Position numbers and translations under genes: made by a program
Assembly (NCBI GenBank): GCA_032173965.1
Contig: CM063288.1
Location: 26,754,001 to 26,818,000, forward strand
Origin: Sitta carolinensis
Lineage: Eukaryota; Chordata; Aves; Passeriformes; Sittidae
DNA length: 64,000 bases
Direction: 5' to 3'
Shown: piece after piece, positions 26,022-37,489 of the stretch
Layout: every line of letters begins with the position of its first letter
How positions within the stretch are numbered: position 1 is the first letter of the stretch
Notes under the pieces: model-generated
Databases searched by the model: none
The model's input: only the letters and a program-made list of their open reading frames with translations
Told to the model about the DNA's origin: nothing

Positions 26022-29000
26022 GCTTATATGTATAGGGCATATATATGTGCCTTCTTTTCCTTCCACAAAAAGGCATACTACTTGGTTGATTTTTAACCAC
26101 AGCAAGTTTTAATTAATTTATACCTGTAAGCAAACATATAAAACTGGTGCACTGACAAATCTATAATGGGATTTATATCCAAGCCCCATTTATTCTGGGT
26201 TTCTGGCAGACATGATTCTGTTCCCCTAAGGCACTTCAACTGTGCTGTCTTTTCTGCTCCTGGATATCCTCTTGCTCTGTCTGACTCCACCTCAAATATA
26301 TCTGTATTGTAGGACCTGGTTTTCCTAAACTTGTCCCCTGGTGCAATTACAGCACGATTAAAATATGCAGTGTGGCTGAGACCTTGATCATGTTCTAACA
26401 AGAATATAGCCTTAGACATACAGCCCAGTTACAGCATGGTAACCATGTCACAGAATAACCTTGCTCATCTTGCAGTGTGGTGTGGGGCTTTGTGCTTTTC
26501 TTTGGCATATTTCTGGTCACACCACTTGCTATCATTGCATTTCAAATGTCATTATCCCAGGTGCCTAGATCAGCCCCAGGAATGAACTTACAAATGCCCC
26601 TACAGGGCTTTTCCAGCACTTGGCTGCTGTTTGCAATTCTAAAGAAGTAATAGTGCACTTTGACGTTTTCTCTTACTTTCAAATCATTAAGTACTCAAAG
26701 AGTTAAAAACTTGATTCCTAAAAATAGTACACATAGGTATTTGTTATATATTTTAATTCTGGGCCCCTAAGCTTGAGACCAATCTCTAACTAGTGGTTTT
26801 CAAAAAGAACTTCTTCGTAAAAAACAGGCAGTCCACTGGCTGAACACTCATAACTTTGTAATTTGTCCACTTTTGCCCCTTCCTGGGAAGTGTCCAATAC
26901 TATCCACTGTCAGAGACAGGATCCTGGACCAGATGGATGACTGGTTTGTCTCAGTTGTACACCTTTTATGTGTTATGCTTAAGATATGACCCCTGAGACC
27001 ATTTCACAAACTATTCTGACTACAGAAGCATTAAACCCACCCACTCCGCCAAATCCTCTGACCTTTCTATGTTCTTCTATTACCACAACTTGTTCTGAGT
27101 CTGTGGCAGATGGGATGGGAGGAAAAAAAGCTATTTGCATTAAGTCCTTTTACTTTAACATCTTGGCTCTTTGCATATCCTTGTTTAGCTCTGAAAGAAT
27201 GGGAGAGAGCCCAAAGATGAATGGCAGATAAAAACAGGTCAGTGCCTCCTACTGGGACACTTACCATGGAAAAAAGTCTCTGCACTCCAGATGCCCCTGT
27301 GGGGGGAGGCATGTTTCCTCATAACGCTTTTAAATGGGTTGCATTGCAACTGTGCTTGCTTCCTACAGAGCTTTGCCACACACAGCCACAAACATTGGGT
27401 TGTGTCTACTTGAGAGATTCTCTGTGCCCTGTAGTTACAGCTACAGTGACAGCAGTGACAGTCAAATCAGTGCTTCCTTGAATTCTCTGTGTTTGTAAGC
27501 ATTGTCATTCTTCAGGAATCTGTGAAGTTCAGAGCAATGCCTGCTATGTGGCATGCAAAAAATATACATATTGCTTATAATTGTAGGGCTTCTTTCTTTC
27601 AGGGGTATGGCTTCCACAGAAAGTGAAATAAGATTTCTTACTCTGAAGATGAGTTGTTGATAGCAATGTTCTTAATATCAGTGCTTAACAAACAGTGGGT
27701 TTGTTTAGAGTTTTAAGTGCCTTGGATTTTCTGTAAAGTTCTGCTTGTTCTTGTGCCTGTGCTCTGCCATAGCAACCTTTGCAACCTGCAGACCTTTCAG
27801 CTGTGTGTTCTAGGAAGCAGAGAAGGAATCTTTCGTGGAAGCACTGATCAGAACAGTATGCTATATGCTATTCCAGCTTTTCTGGGGCTGATTTCCATGT
27901 TTTCTTTGAATTTCTGTTATTTGACTTGAAGACAGTCTTCATTTTTGACAAACCTGAACTGTTCTGAAGAAACCAGACACTCAAGAAGTTGTGCTTAGAC
28001 CAAAATCGAGTTGGTTTCAAAGTGATCTCTTACAGAAGGAATTTTTTTTTTTTTTTCCTTAATGTTTGAGTTCTATTCACATGTTTGTTTCTTGGCTGGG
28101 ATATTTTTAGCTGGTTTAGTGAGCTGAATCAACTCTTCCACACATGAAATGAATACCACAGCCAACACAAAGGGAGTAAGAGTGTATGGCTGGAGCAGGA
28201 AAGAGAGGGAATAAGTTGTACGTTTTTCTATTCTTTGTTTCTAGCTGCGGTGCTTAAATAGACAACTTTTTATTTTCCTTTTTTTTTTTTTTTTTTTGTT
28301 TTCTTGGGTTTTTTTTACAGTTTTTCTGTTCATTTTATATACAATTTAGCAAATGATTTGTGCTTAGTCTCAAGAGGGCCTTGAGAGGACTTTCACTGAC
28401 TTCAGTGTAATAGATGGGATGTCTCAGGGGACTCAGAGCTTTTGGTCAGGAACTGGCTGAGAAGCAGCAAAGCAGCCAGCACTGAGTATCTGTGGGACTA
28501 CTAAGCTGGAGAAATTTGGGTTCAGGTAGTGTCCTCTGCAGCCTCCAGGTTCCACCCTCTTGATAATGCCCAAACAGGCTGTTGGGCTCTATTCCTGCCA
28601 GATATTTCTTGGCTTCCACAGTTTTTTTTTTAAGCTTTTCTATGTCCTCAGGCTCCCTTAGAAAGAAATAACACTGTCCTACAAGAAAGAAGTTTGGGAG
28701 ATCTGAGGCAGTGCAGACAAGTGCAGCTTCTATGGAAGATCAGGCTGAAATGTTATGGATTTACACGCCTGTCTGACAGTGAGAACTGTGCTAATGTGTG
28801 AGATCACAGGTTGTGGGTTTGGCTGCAAGAATCTCTATCCCACCTGATACATCCAGTGACAACTGAATGATGCTGGTTTATGAAATCAGGAAGAAATTTA
28901 TATGGGTGGGCTTAAGCAGCCTACACTCAAGGACAGCAGTTGAGATTTGACTCTTGTGCAGTGCATGGCAAGCTCCTTGTTTACCTCTTAATGTGCATGT

Positions 29001-31139
29001 GGACATGTTAAGTTATAACCTAATTGAGAATTCATACTGTACTCCAGGAAATGACGATTTGCTTCAGCAATTCTGTTTTTCTTTAAGGTGTTGACCAGTA
29101 CTGTGGAATTTAAAACTATGTATCCTGAAGAAGGTATAGAAACATAATTTGAATGCAAACTGTATTAAGTGCTCACATCCTGTATCCTAGCAGGAATTTC
29201 ACCAAACAGGGGAAGTATTCATTGAACTAGGAGCCAAGCAATGTCAAGTTGAGAAGGAAATTACTATGGAAATGAGTTTTAAAGGCCTGAGGCAGATGTA
29301 GGGAGAGGCACATTGTACAGGAATTTTCCTCATGCTTTCTAGCTTATACAGCCTTTCCATTACTTCAACTGCAGCATGTAAGAAACCTTTGGCTTGAAGA
29401 CAGTCACTGAATTTCAGCATTTTTGTGCCGTTGCTGTGGGCTGGCTTCCCATGTTATGAGACATTAAAACCAGCCTCAGCTAGGACTGGGGTATCTGCCT
29501 GTATGGGAACAGCCTTGTGTGGGCACACCAGAGGTCCTTTCAGCCCAGCACTTTGTCTCTCTGTGATCAGTAATGGATGCTTAGGAAAAAATCCAGAAAT
29601 ATATTGACTGTTTTCCTCCTGTACTATTCCAGTGCTTGGCAAGGAGCAGATGACTCGGTCAGTAGGTATAATGGTCCTTAATTTTACTTTTTTTCTCCCC
29701 CATAGATTTGTCTTTTCTTTTTTTTTTTTTCAGTTGTGCATTTCAAGGATCTGTATCTTGTGGCAATGAGTTCTGCAGCTAAACTGCACAGTGTTAAGAA
29801 ATCTCTCCCATCTGCCTACTGACTAAGTACAAAGTCCCACCATTTCCATGTTTTGGAGAAATGCCACATAAACTGCCTATTAATTTCCTTCATGCTTTTT
29901 ATGATTTGATCTTTAATTATAAGTTATGAATTAGATTATTTTTTCTACTTAAAGATTTTTGAGTAATATGCAAGTGGATTTGTTGGCTTAGTGTGTTGCA
30001 GAAATGTGGCAGTACAAGAAAAAAAGTGATATTTTTCAGTAAGAGCAGACAGGTCCTCTAGTGTCTTCTTACAAATTCTGGAATATTCCTGAGGCAACAG
30101 TGGATTCCTGATACACTCTGGAATGGATTCATTGCAAGTAAAGAGTTATATGGCTTGGGGCAGGAAAGTGGAAAATGTTAATCATGTTGGCAATAATTGA
30201 TGGGAAATGATTATGTGGGAGAGAAAACCAGGTTGTTAATATATAAGTGTGTTTACAGATTGTTTGGGAATTAATGGAACTTTAAAGGGCTCAGTTCAGT
30301 GCCTCAGACATTGAAAGGAAATAAACTGTGATCCCCTCACTTACTTTCATTTTGTTGTCATTAAAAAAAAACCAAGAGACTGAAAATTAGGATTTCATTA
30401 AACAACATAAGAAAGTGAAAATATTTCAAACGTCTGTTCTTTGGTAGACTTATTTTCATTCAAAACTTTTTGCTGAAACTTTTCTGGTCACTCCCAGTAA
30501 TGGCAGAAATGTGAGTGTCTGTTGCAGAATTGCTCATGCTCAGCTGTGTCATTGGGTAGAAATTGCCTTAATCTGTACATGTTGACAAGTTTAAGAAAAT
30601 CTGGTTTAGACACTGAACTGGGGAAGATAGCCCCAGTTGTAACCTCACATAGCACTATCTCCAAATACATGACTGTTTGAATAGTCTGGAAGTTTATCAC
30701 TTTGTTATTTATCGTTATGGCTATTGCTTTCAGAGACAAAGTGTATGTATCAAATCTTGGGAACACACATTTATTCAGAATACAAACTGTTTTGTCTTAA
30801 TATGGAAGTGGGAGCCTGTGAATTGGAAAGTCACAAATTTGTGTCCCTTTCCCGTGTCACATGTACTAAAATTATAAATTTACTAGGCTTAATTATGCAG
30901 GAATATTATTTTGTGTTTAAATATTAAGAATAATCTGAGGTCTGATTACACTCCTGTCTGCCGGTATCTATTCATTGATTTGAATGGAAGTTGGTTTGGA
31001 CTCCAAGACATGTGAGTCCTGATATCTGAGAGGAATGTTTACTCTATTTTCCTTATACTCAAGCAGAAAGGAATGCATGCATGAATATTCATTTTCCTTT
31101 TCTAATTCCCTCTCTATGTAATACAATTGTTTTTTCCAG

Positions 31140-31215
31140 CACCCACTCTCTCCCCACCAATAACTTCAAAAACATCTGCATGATTCTTAAGCACAAAACT
31201 ATTGACTTAAGGAAG
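31140..31215 (+). other. candidate exon (76 nt, weak)
   Basis: The acceptor is TTGTTTTTTCCAG and the donor is AAG|GTAAGT, a full match to the U1 consensus, so both sites are strong. Only one frame is open (25 codons after a 1-nt phase), beginning THSLPTNNFKNICMILK and ending in phase at the donor. No family is recognised. Confidence 0.27.
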
Positions 31216-32880
31216 GTAAGTAATTGCCATTTAATTTAACTGTAAATGCCACTGGATCTATACAGTAGAGCTCGTCTGCCTACTATGTCAGGATCTCAGG
31301 TTCAAGGGAGTCTGAAGAGGTTGGTCTCTCTTGGAGAAATAGCCTGGGCAAATTTGTTGGCTGGCTGGTTGGCAGGTTTGTGTAATGGAAGTGGGTGCTA
31401 TGGTGTTCCATTTTGATCCTTCTGCAGCAGTAATTCATGTGGGAGGACTTCACCATGTTGATGCTGCTGAGTTAACAGGCTCTAATCAGTAACTCAGAAG
31501 GTGCTTATGAAGATGCCTCCTGGTAAGCAGCCCAGGCAGTAAGAGTTTGAGAATGATGAGGCCTTTTTAGTCTATCCTGATTTTAGCTAGCTCTTTGGTT
31601 TTGGCCCTTTTGTCAGTCTCTGCCTCTGTGCAGTGTGTAGCCAATGATCTGAACAACTCATAGAGCTGTGTAGTTTAAGAACTGATAATGAGTTAATGAG
31701 GTCTTGGTATCTTTTCTCAAGTATTCTGTATACTTGTTCCCTAAATAGGATGAATCTGTGTCCTATCACTCCTGTGGCTCATGAAGAACTAACTTGGAAA
31801 GACCTGTTAATCTTCATGATCTGGAAAGATCTGATTTCTCTACATCCTAGTGAACAGGTGTATAAAGAACAGAAGGGACATAGGTAGAAAATCAAATACT
31901 CTTCTAGAAGAGAAATAAATGAACTGTAGGAATAAGAGCTCTAAATGTTACTCATTTCCATAAACTACAATTTCTCTAACACTCTAATGCTGTCTGCCAA
32001 TTAGTCATCTAGTTTGTGTGGATCTGTGGAATGTAGTTATTGGCAGTTCTCAAAACAAGCCACCCTATACTTGCCCAAGACAGGAGGCATGTTGAAGCCT
32101 GTCCATGTTCCTTTGCACTACAGCCAATTACAGCATTCAATTATTCTTTGCCTACATCTCTGTATATATCTCTCCTCACCATCTGATCATTTTTTCTAGT
32201 GAGTGCCTTTGTAAACAGCAGGTTGATACCATGCAGTGGAAAACTTGTGCTGACATCAGTGGCGTTCATTGCTTTTGAGCCTGCCCAGCCCTGAGAGCTC
32301 GCTTAAAACATGCAGGACTTGACATTAGGGTACTGGGTGCTCTCAGCTCTAGCTGGATTCAGCCAGCATGTCAGGCCTTTCCCAACACATATGCCTGCAT
32401 GTGAGAATATTGGGAAGCTTTAAATGTACATTAAAAAAGATAAAACTTCTCAAGAAGGAACAAAGCTATTTCCTCTGCAAGCTACTGTTTTGAACAGGTC
32501 TGCAGCCAGCTAGATCTACTGAGGCATTGCAGGGGGAGCCTACAATGAACCAGATTGTAAAGAGGCTGTGGGAAAAGTGTCTGGATGGGGTAAGGCAAGT
32601 GCCAGGTACTCAATAGGCAGAGGGTCTGTGCTAGCCAGCAAGATCAGCCCTTTTGAGTTATTGTTTTGTTGAAAATCTGATTCTACGTCCTTTTCAAATG
32701 TCAGGTAAGAAAGTTCCCATTTCAGTTCTCAGGTTGTCTCAAGGAGCCTTGCAGCAGTGTTGAGAATAAAGGGCTAAATTTAACTGACCCATTTTAAAAT
32801 AAAAAGTAGAAAAAATGGAACAGCTTTTACACAAATTTTGTGTGTCTATGGACATAGTATTCCAGATAGTCTGGCCTTAT

Positions 32881-32931
32881 GGTTTTGGGTTTTTGTTTAG
32901 GTTTAGTTTTGGCTTGTGATTTTTGTAGGTG

Positions 32932-32973
<42 letters not shown>

Positions 32974-33024
32974 GTTTGTTGTTTTTTTTTTTGTTTTGTT
33001 TGGTTTGTTTGGGTTTTTTTTGTG
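32881..33024 (+). repeat. T/G-rich tract containing T40
   Basis: An uninterrupted run of 40 T's spans 32933-32972. It is flanked on both sides by T/G-only sequence (GGTTTGTTG, GTTTTGTTTGG and similar). Read on the minus strand it is A/C-rich and could be the tail of an eroded retroposon, but nothing upstream on that strand is recognisable. The ORF reading through it is an artefact of TTT codons. The exact run length may be a sequencing estimate. Confidence 0.9.
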
Positions 33025-33029
33025 ATGCT

Positions 33030-36000
33030 GATGTTATTCAAACCTGGAAATTTTATTCTGTAGTTTGTACAATTTTTTACATGCCTTTTTGCTCAGAAGG
33101 GCTTTCTGTTCTTTTTTTACCTACCCACAACCAGCAATTGTCACCTCCAACGTATCTTCCTGTAGTAAACAGATTTGGCCATAAGGACAAGATGGGTCCT
33201 AACAGATGGAGCCTATTGGTGCTCCACAAAGATGTGTTGGGATTGTCACTAGACACTGGAGGACAAGAGCAGCTGCCTTACTTGGAGACACCAAGCCTGC
33301 AGCCTTTGAGGTATTCCTGTTGCTGCCAAATGAGAACCTTAAAGTATATCTCCTTCCTTGCTCAAAAACCAGAATTGCACTCTGATTTCTTCCTCTCTGT
33401 AACTTTAAGTTTTGGTGTACAAAAGACTAGGTTTCACATCCTCATTAGAAGATAAGATTTTAGTAAAATACAGTATTTTTCATGACAAGAAAGCTTGCAG
33501 CTTCTTCCCCAAAGCAGCCCGTTGTTATGGCTGGGGACAGCAGGATGGGTTAATCGTGGCCCCATTTCCTGAGGTCTCCTGCAGTCATGATTTGTGAATG
33601 CCTAAGAATACCCCTGCTGAATTCTAATTGTTTGTGGCAGTCGGCACATGATTTCAAGTGTTTGGTCACAGCAGTGTTCGTTTTCTGCTCTTTTAATCTT
33701 TGATGGATGTTGCGCCTGGCTTCACTGATGTGGTTCACGACACAGTAGGCAGTGATTTCCTATAAGATGTTTTGTCTCAACTACAGAGGTGTGGAGTCCC
33801 TATATGATGGCCAATATTTATTAATGACATCCCAAGGTTTCTAAAGAGAAAGCTCCAACCTAGACCATTAGAACCTAATCTATTCCAAAATGTCAGATGC
33901 AGTTAAGCAAGAGCTTACTCGATTGCACTGAGACTTTCCTTGTTAGTTCAAACTCTGATTAGAAGACTGATTAAAGGCATTCTCTTTGTAAAGGTTCACT
34001 CTTTATCTCTGCAGATATCATTACTATATAAGACAGGATAAACCCAGATAAAGGCTCACACAAATGCTGAAGCTGAAAAATATTTGTGTATGTGTGCACA
34101 GTTATTTGTGCACGTGTGCCATATAAATGCATATGCATGCTTTTTAAAATGTGCTTAATTAGTAATATGAAAAATGTTAGTTTATAAATGTGGGTAGCAT
34201 TGAATTTTGTTACACCTTTCAGCCTATTCATCTGGTGTTATTAGTATTAAAGGTCAAGTTTTCATATCATATGTAAAGCAGTAGGATTAGAATTTTAACA
34301 GCAATTTGGGGGTTGCTGGGATACGAAGTATTTTGTTCAGAATACTTGGTATATGAGGTCATTATGACCAGCCAAACTGCTTCCTGTGATTTCAACATTG
34401 CTCTTGCTGTTCAGCCTAAACTACACGATGGCAATACTGCTGAAATATCCCAGGCTCTTCCTAATGTTTTACCTACAAATAGTATTAAGCTTCAGCAATG
34501 CCTTTAAATTTCTCACAGTGTTCATGTTTGTATATAAGCTCTTAGAAGAAAGGACTGTTGATTCATTATGTGTTTGTGTGCTTACCCAATATGGGTGATG
34601 TATATTTCTGTAACCTAGATAATAAACTGGCAAAAGAAATAAAAACATCCAGAAGGCAGATGACAAAGCTTCCAAATGATTTTCCAAGTTGAAGTTCCTA
34701 AAAAAAATGGGGCTTTCGACTGTTATTCTTCAGAATTTTGTAGTTTGTTGCCTTGTGCATGAATCATTTTACAAACACCTCGTAGGCTAATGAGAAATAA
34801 ATCAAAAAATAAAGAGCTTTAAGAAATTGTATGAAAGTCAGTGTTCTCATTTAAGTGATTTGATTGTTGTTTCCATTCCGGTCAAATTAGTAATAGCTCA
34901 ACCATGCTGCTGCTGGTTGATGACTTGAGTGGGCATGTTAGTATGTGAAAAGAGAACACAATATTAAGTGGTCATATTGGTCCAGTCATCACTGAACAGA
35001 TAGTTTGTTTAATTATTGACAATCTTTAGCAGGGAGGCCATGCACTGAAGCATTAGTATCATGCTTCTGAAGTTAGCTTGTGGAGTTAGGGGTCATATTG
35101 ATCCTTTATGTGCCTAAGTCAATCATAATTTTGTTCAATAATAATAATAATAAAAAAATTCTAGCTGTTCCATTGCAAATACCATACAGGGTGTACTTTG
35201 TTTTACAGCTGACTGCCTAGAAGTCTTGATTTTGCTTTTTCATGAGCGCTCCTTGCAGAAGTAACTGAAGTTGCTCTTTGAGTTCATGGATCTGATGAAT
35301 TCTGGAAATATTTTTTGGCTGATATTTTTTGATGTAGGTTTACAAGGACTGACAAAGATGGTGGCAGGGCTTCTTCTAGTGAGGTATTACAGTAACAGCA
35401 TATCATAGGATTAAGACAAAGTCAGGTCTTTCTACTACAGAGTAGCCTGCTGACTAACTTCTAATTGGCTTTGCTAGATCTATCACAGATCTGCTGCTTG
35501 TTCCCAGATTGCTTGCACAAATTATGCAGTCTGCCAAAGACTCTGTCTTCTCTGTATTTCAATGATGGTGACAATTTAGTTAAGCGCAAGTTTTCTGAAT
35601 CTCAGCCCAGTATTTTTTGTGCCCTGCTCTGTGTGGCTTTCAACAAATCAAGTAACTTCAGCTAAAGAGGAAGATAATAGCTCAGTTCTCCACCCATACA
35701 GTCCTATATGCATTTACCGCATATGCATATGGAAGCAGGCACACAGTTTGCAAATGCTGTGTGCCATTTTCCTCTCCCAGAATTTTAAGATTGTGGTTAC
35801 TCTTGAATGAAGCAGGACAAATGATAGCATGGATAGATAGCCAACCAAGGAAGGAAAGCCTAAAGGGCTGTGATGTGACCACGGACTTGAGGGGAAATAG
35901 TTGTGTTGTAATTTCTTTCCCAATTAAAAGTTGAAGTACTCCTTCCAGTGCTGTGTGTTTGTTTTTTTTTTTGGAACATCTACAGCTGTTGATGACTGGC

Positions 36001-36210
36001 TGGCTTGACAGTGTTTCTGAACATCAAGTCTGGCAGTCCCAGCCTGGTGGTAGATGTGTCAGCTGGATCCTCCAGAGCTTTTGCTAGTGATAGTCTCTGT
36101 CAAGCAGTATCTTTGCTTTTTCCTCTATGTCCTTCCAGACCCTCAGGGTTGTTAAAGGTTTGACATTGGCACAAGGCCAGTGCCCCTATGAGGATATACT
36201 GTCCCTGGTA
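33030..36210. other. non-genic single-copy stretch
   Basis: No gene or repeat family recognised. An ATA trinucleotide run of about five units lies at 35137-35152. A run of T's precedes GG near 35963-35974. Confidence 0.5.
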
Positions 36211-36215
36211 TCTGC

Positions 36216-37480
36216 TGTGAGATGTGACTAAAAACAGAGCAAAACAGTTTCTAATTTAGAAAGCAAAAGAAAAAAAGAACTTTATTACTTATAATAGGCA
36301 AAGAAGACACATACAGAAGAACATGGAAACTTTAAAAAACACTCTTCCTCCCCCCCCCACCAGTTCTCAACCCAACAAAACAAACTGAAAATTCCCCATT
36401 ACGTTACCACCTTTTAGATAATTAATCTTTAGTTTATTACCACCCTTCCGATAATCAGTACTCATTTCATTGAGGAGAGATAGGAGTCCTTCTTGCACCA
36501 CATTGTGGCCTTTTCCTCCATGTCCAGTGCTCTTACCACTGTGCATGGACCAGAGCTGCTTTTAGGGTTTTTTTTTTTTAAAGATGCTTTGGTTAGTTCC
36601 AAGAAACGACAGCTTCTCAAATTTTGGGACACTAGTCCTCCCCCAATATTACTCCCTGGGGCCGAGGGGCCTTGAGAACAGAGCTCTTCCTCTCATCTCT
36701 GTTCACACTACTGTTCACTCTTGGCTCCAAGCCAATGCCTCTCCCCAGATACAGCTTCTATGTTACAGAAAAGAAATGAGTCCGTCCATGGCTATACGAA
36801 AAAGTCCAGCCAAAGCCACTCCATCATCTCCTCCCACCTAGGATTCTTTTCAGCATTCTCTGACAATCTTCCACTTGCACAAACTTTCATCATCTTTGCT
36901 TAGTTCTTTTTATCTTTCTTCTTTAAATTCAGGAGGATTAGCATTTATAAAGTTTCCATCATTTACGAAAAGGGTTAAAATCTTGGGCTTTGTTTCCCCA
37001 GAACTCTCACAGTATCTTTGCTGCTGAGCACTCTTCTCGCGCCACCCCCCCATACTCCTTCGGCCGTGCTGTCTAGTGGTTGATATCAAATTTCAAGGTG
37101 ACGGAGATCACAGACACGGTTTTCTCAGTCTCTCTCTCTCTCCGGGGAAGGGGGGGGGGGGGGAAAGGGAAAAGAAGGCTGTCTGACGCCTCTCCAGGTT
37201 CTTGTACTCTCTTCACCCTTCCATCCTGCAGGATTTTTTCTCTCCCCCTCTGTGCCCAAGGCTCCAGCCTACCTCACCCAGGCCGCATGGCTTCCCCTCC
37301 CCCGCCCAGCCAGCCGCTGGGCAGGGGAGATCCCTCCGTCCTCAGGGACCGGAACCAAGAGAGAGCTTTTCGGGGAGCTCTTTGCTTTTAACCCCTTGTG
37401 TTCTCAGAGGCGGATCCTTGTTCTTAGTGGCCACACCAGGTGCCAGTCTTTAAACCTGAGCACTCATTGGTTTGACCACT
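36216..37480 (-). mobile_element. LTR of an endogenous retrovirus, probably solitary
   Basis: The plus strand begins TGTGAGATGTGAC at 36216, which on the minus strand is an LTR-type ...CA end. About 65 bp upstream on the minus strand (36281-36286) lies AATAAA, the expected polyadenylation signal near the R/U5 junction. The rest is compositionally unlike its surroundings: C-rich and G-rich runs, G14 at 37150-37163, a TC repeat at 37129-37142, and GC-rich CpG-bearing DNA at 37020-37400. The order of blocks agrees with what I remember of long passerine ERV LTRs. No gag, pol or env remnants are seen on either side. The right (5') boundary is approximate and I found no target-site duplication. Confidence 0.65.
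36281..36286 (-). terminator. LTR polyadenylation signal AATAAA
   Basis: Plus-strand TTTATT lies inside AACTTTATTACTT, giving AATAAA on the minus strand, 65-70 bp inside the LTR's downstream end. This placement is what defines the LTR orientation. Confidence 0.6.
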
Positions 37481-37489
37481 GAAGTTTAA

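Larger units (their letters stand above)
23470..32880. other. non-genic single-copy stretch
   Basis: No gene or repeat family recognised. Simple tracts include an AT microsatellite at 26010-26021 and poly-T runs at 28042-28056 (15), 28279-28297 (19) and 29718-29730 (13). A Walker-A-like peptide in the short ORF at 24253-24441 was considered and rejected. The splice-bounded segment at 31140-31215 is listed separately. Confidence 0.5.

Noticed and set aside
32916..33455. 179-codon plus-strand ORF, the longest in the window
   Set aside because: Its first third is poly-phenylalanine from the T40 tract, and the rest shows no family signature.
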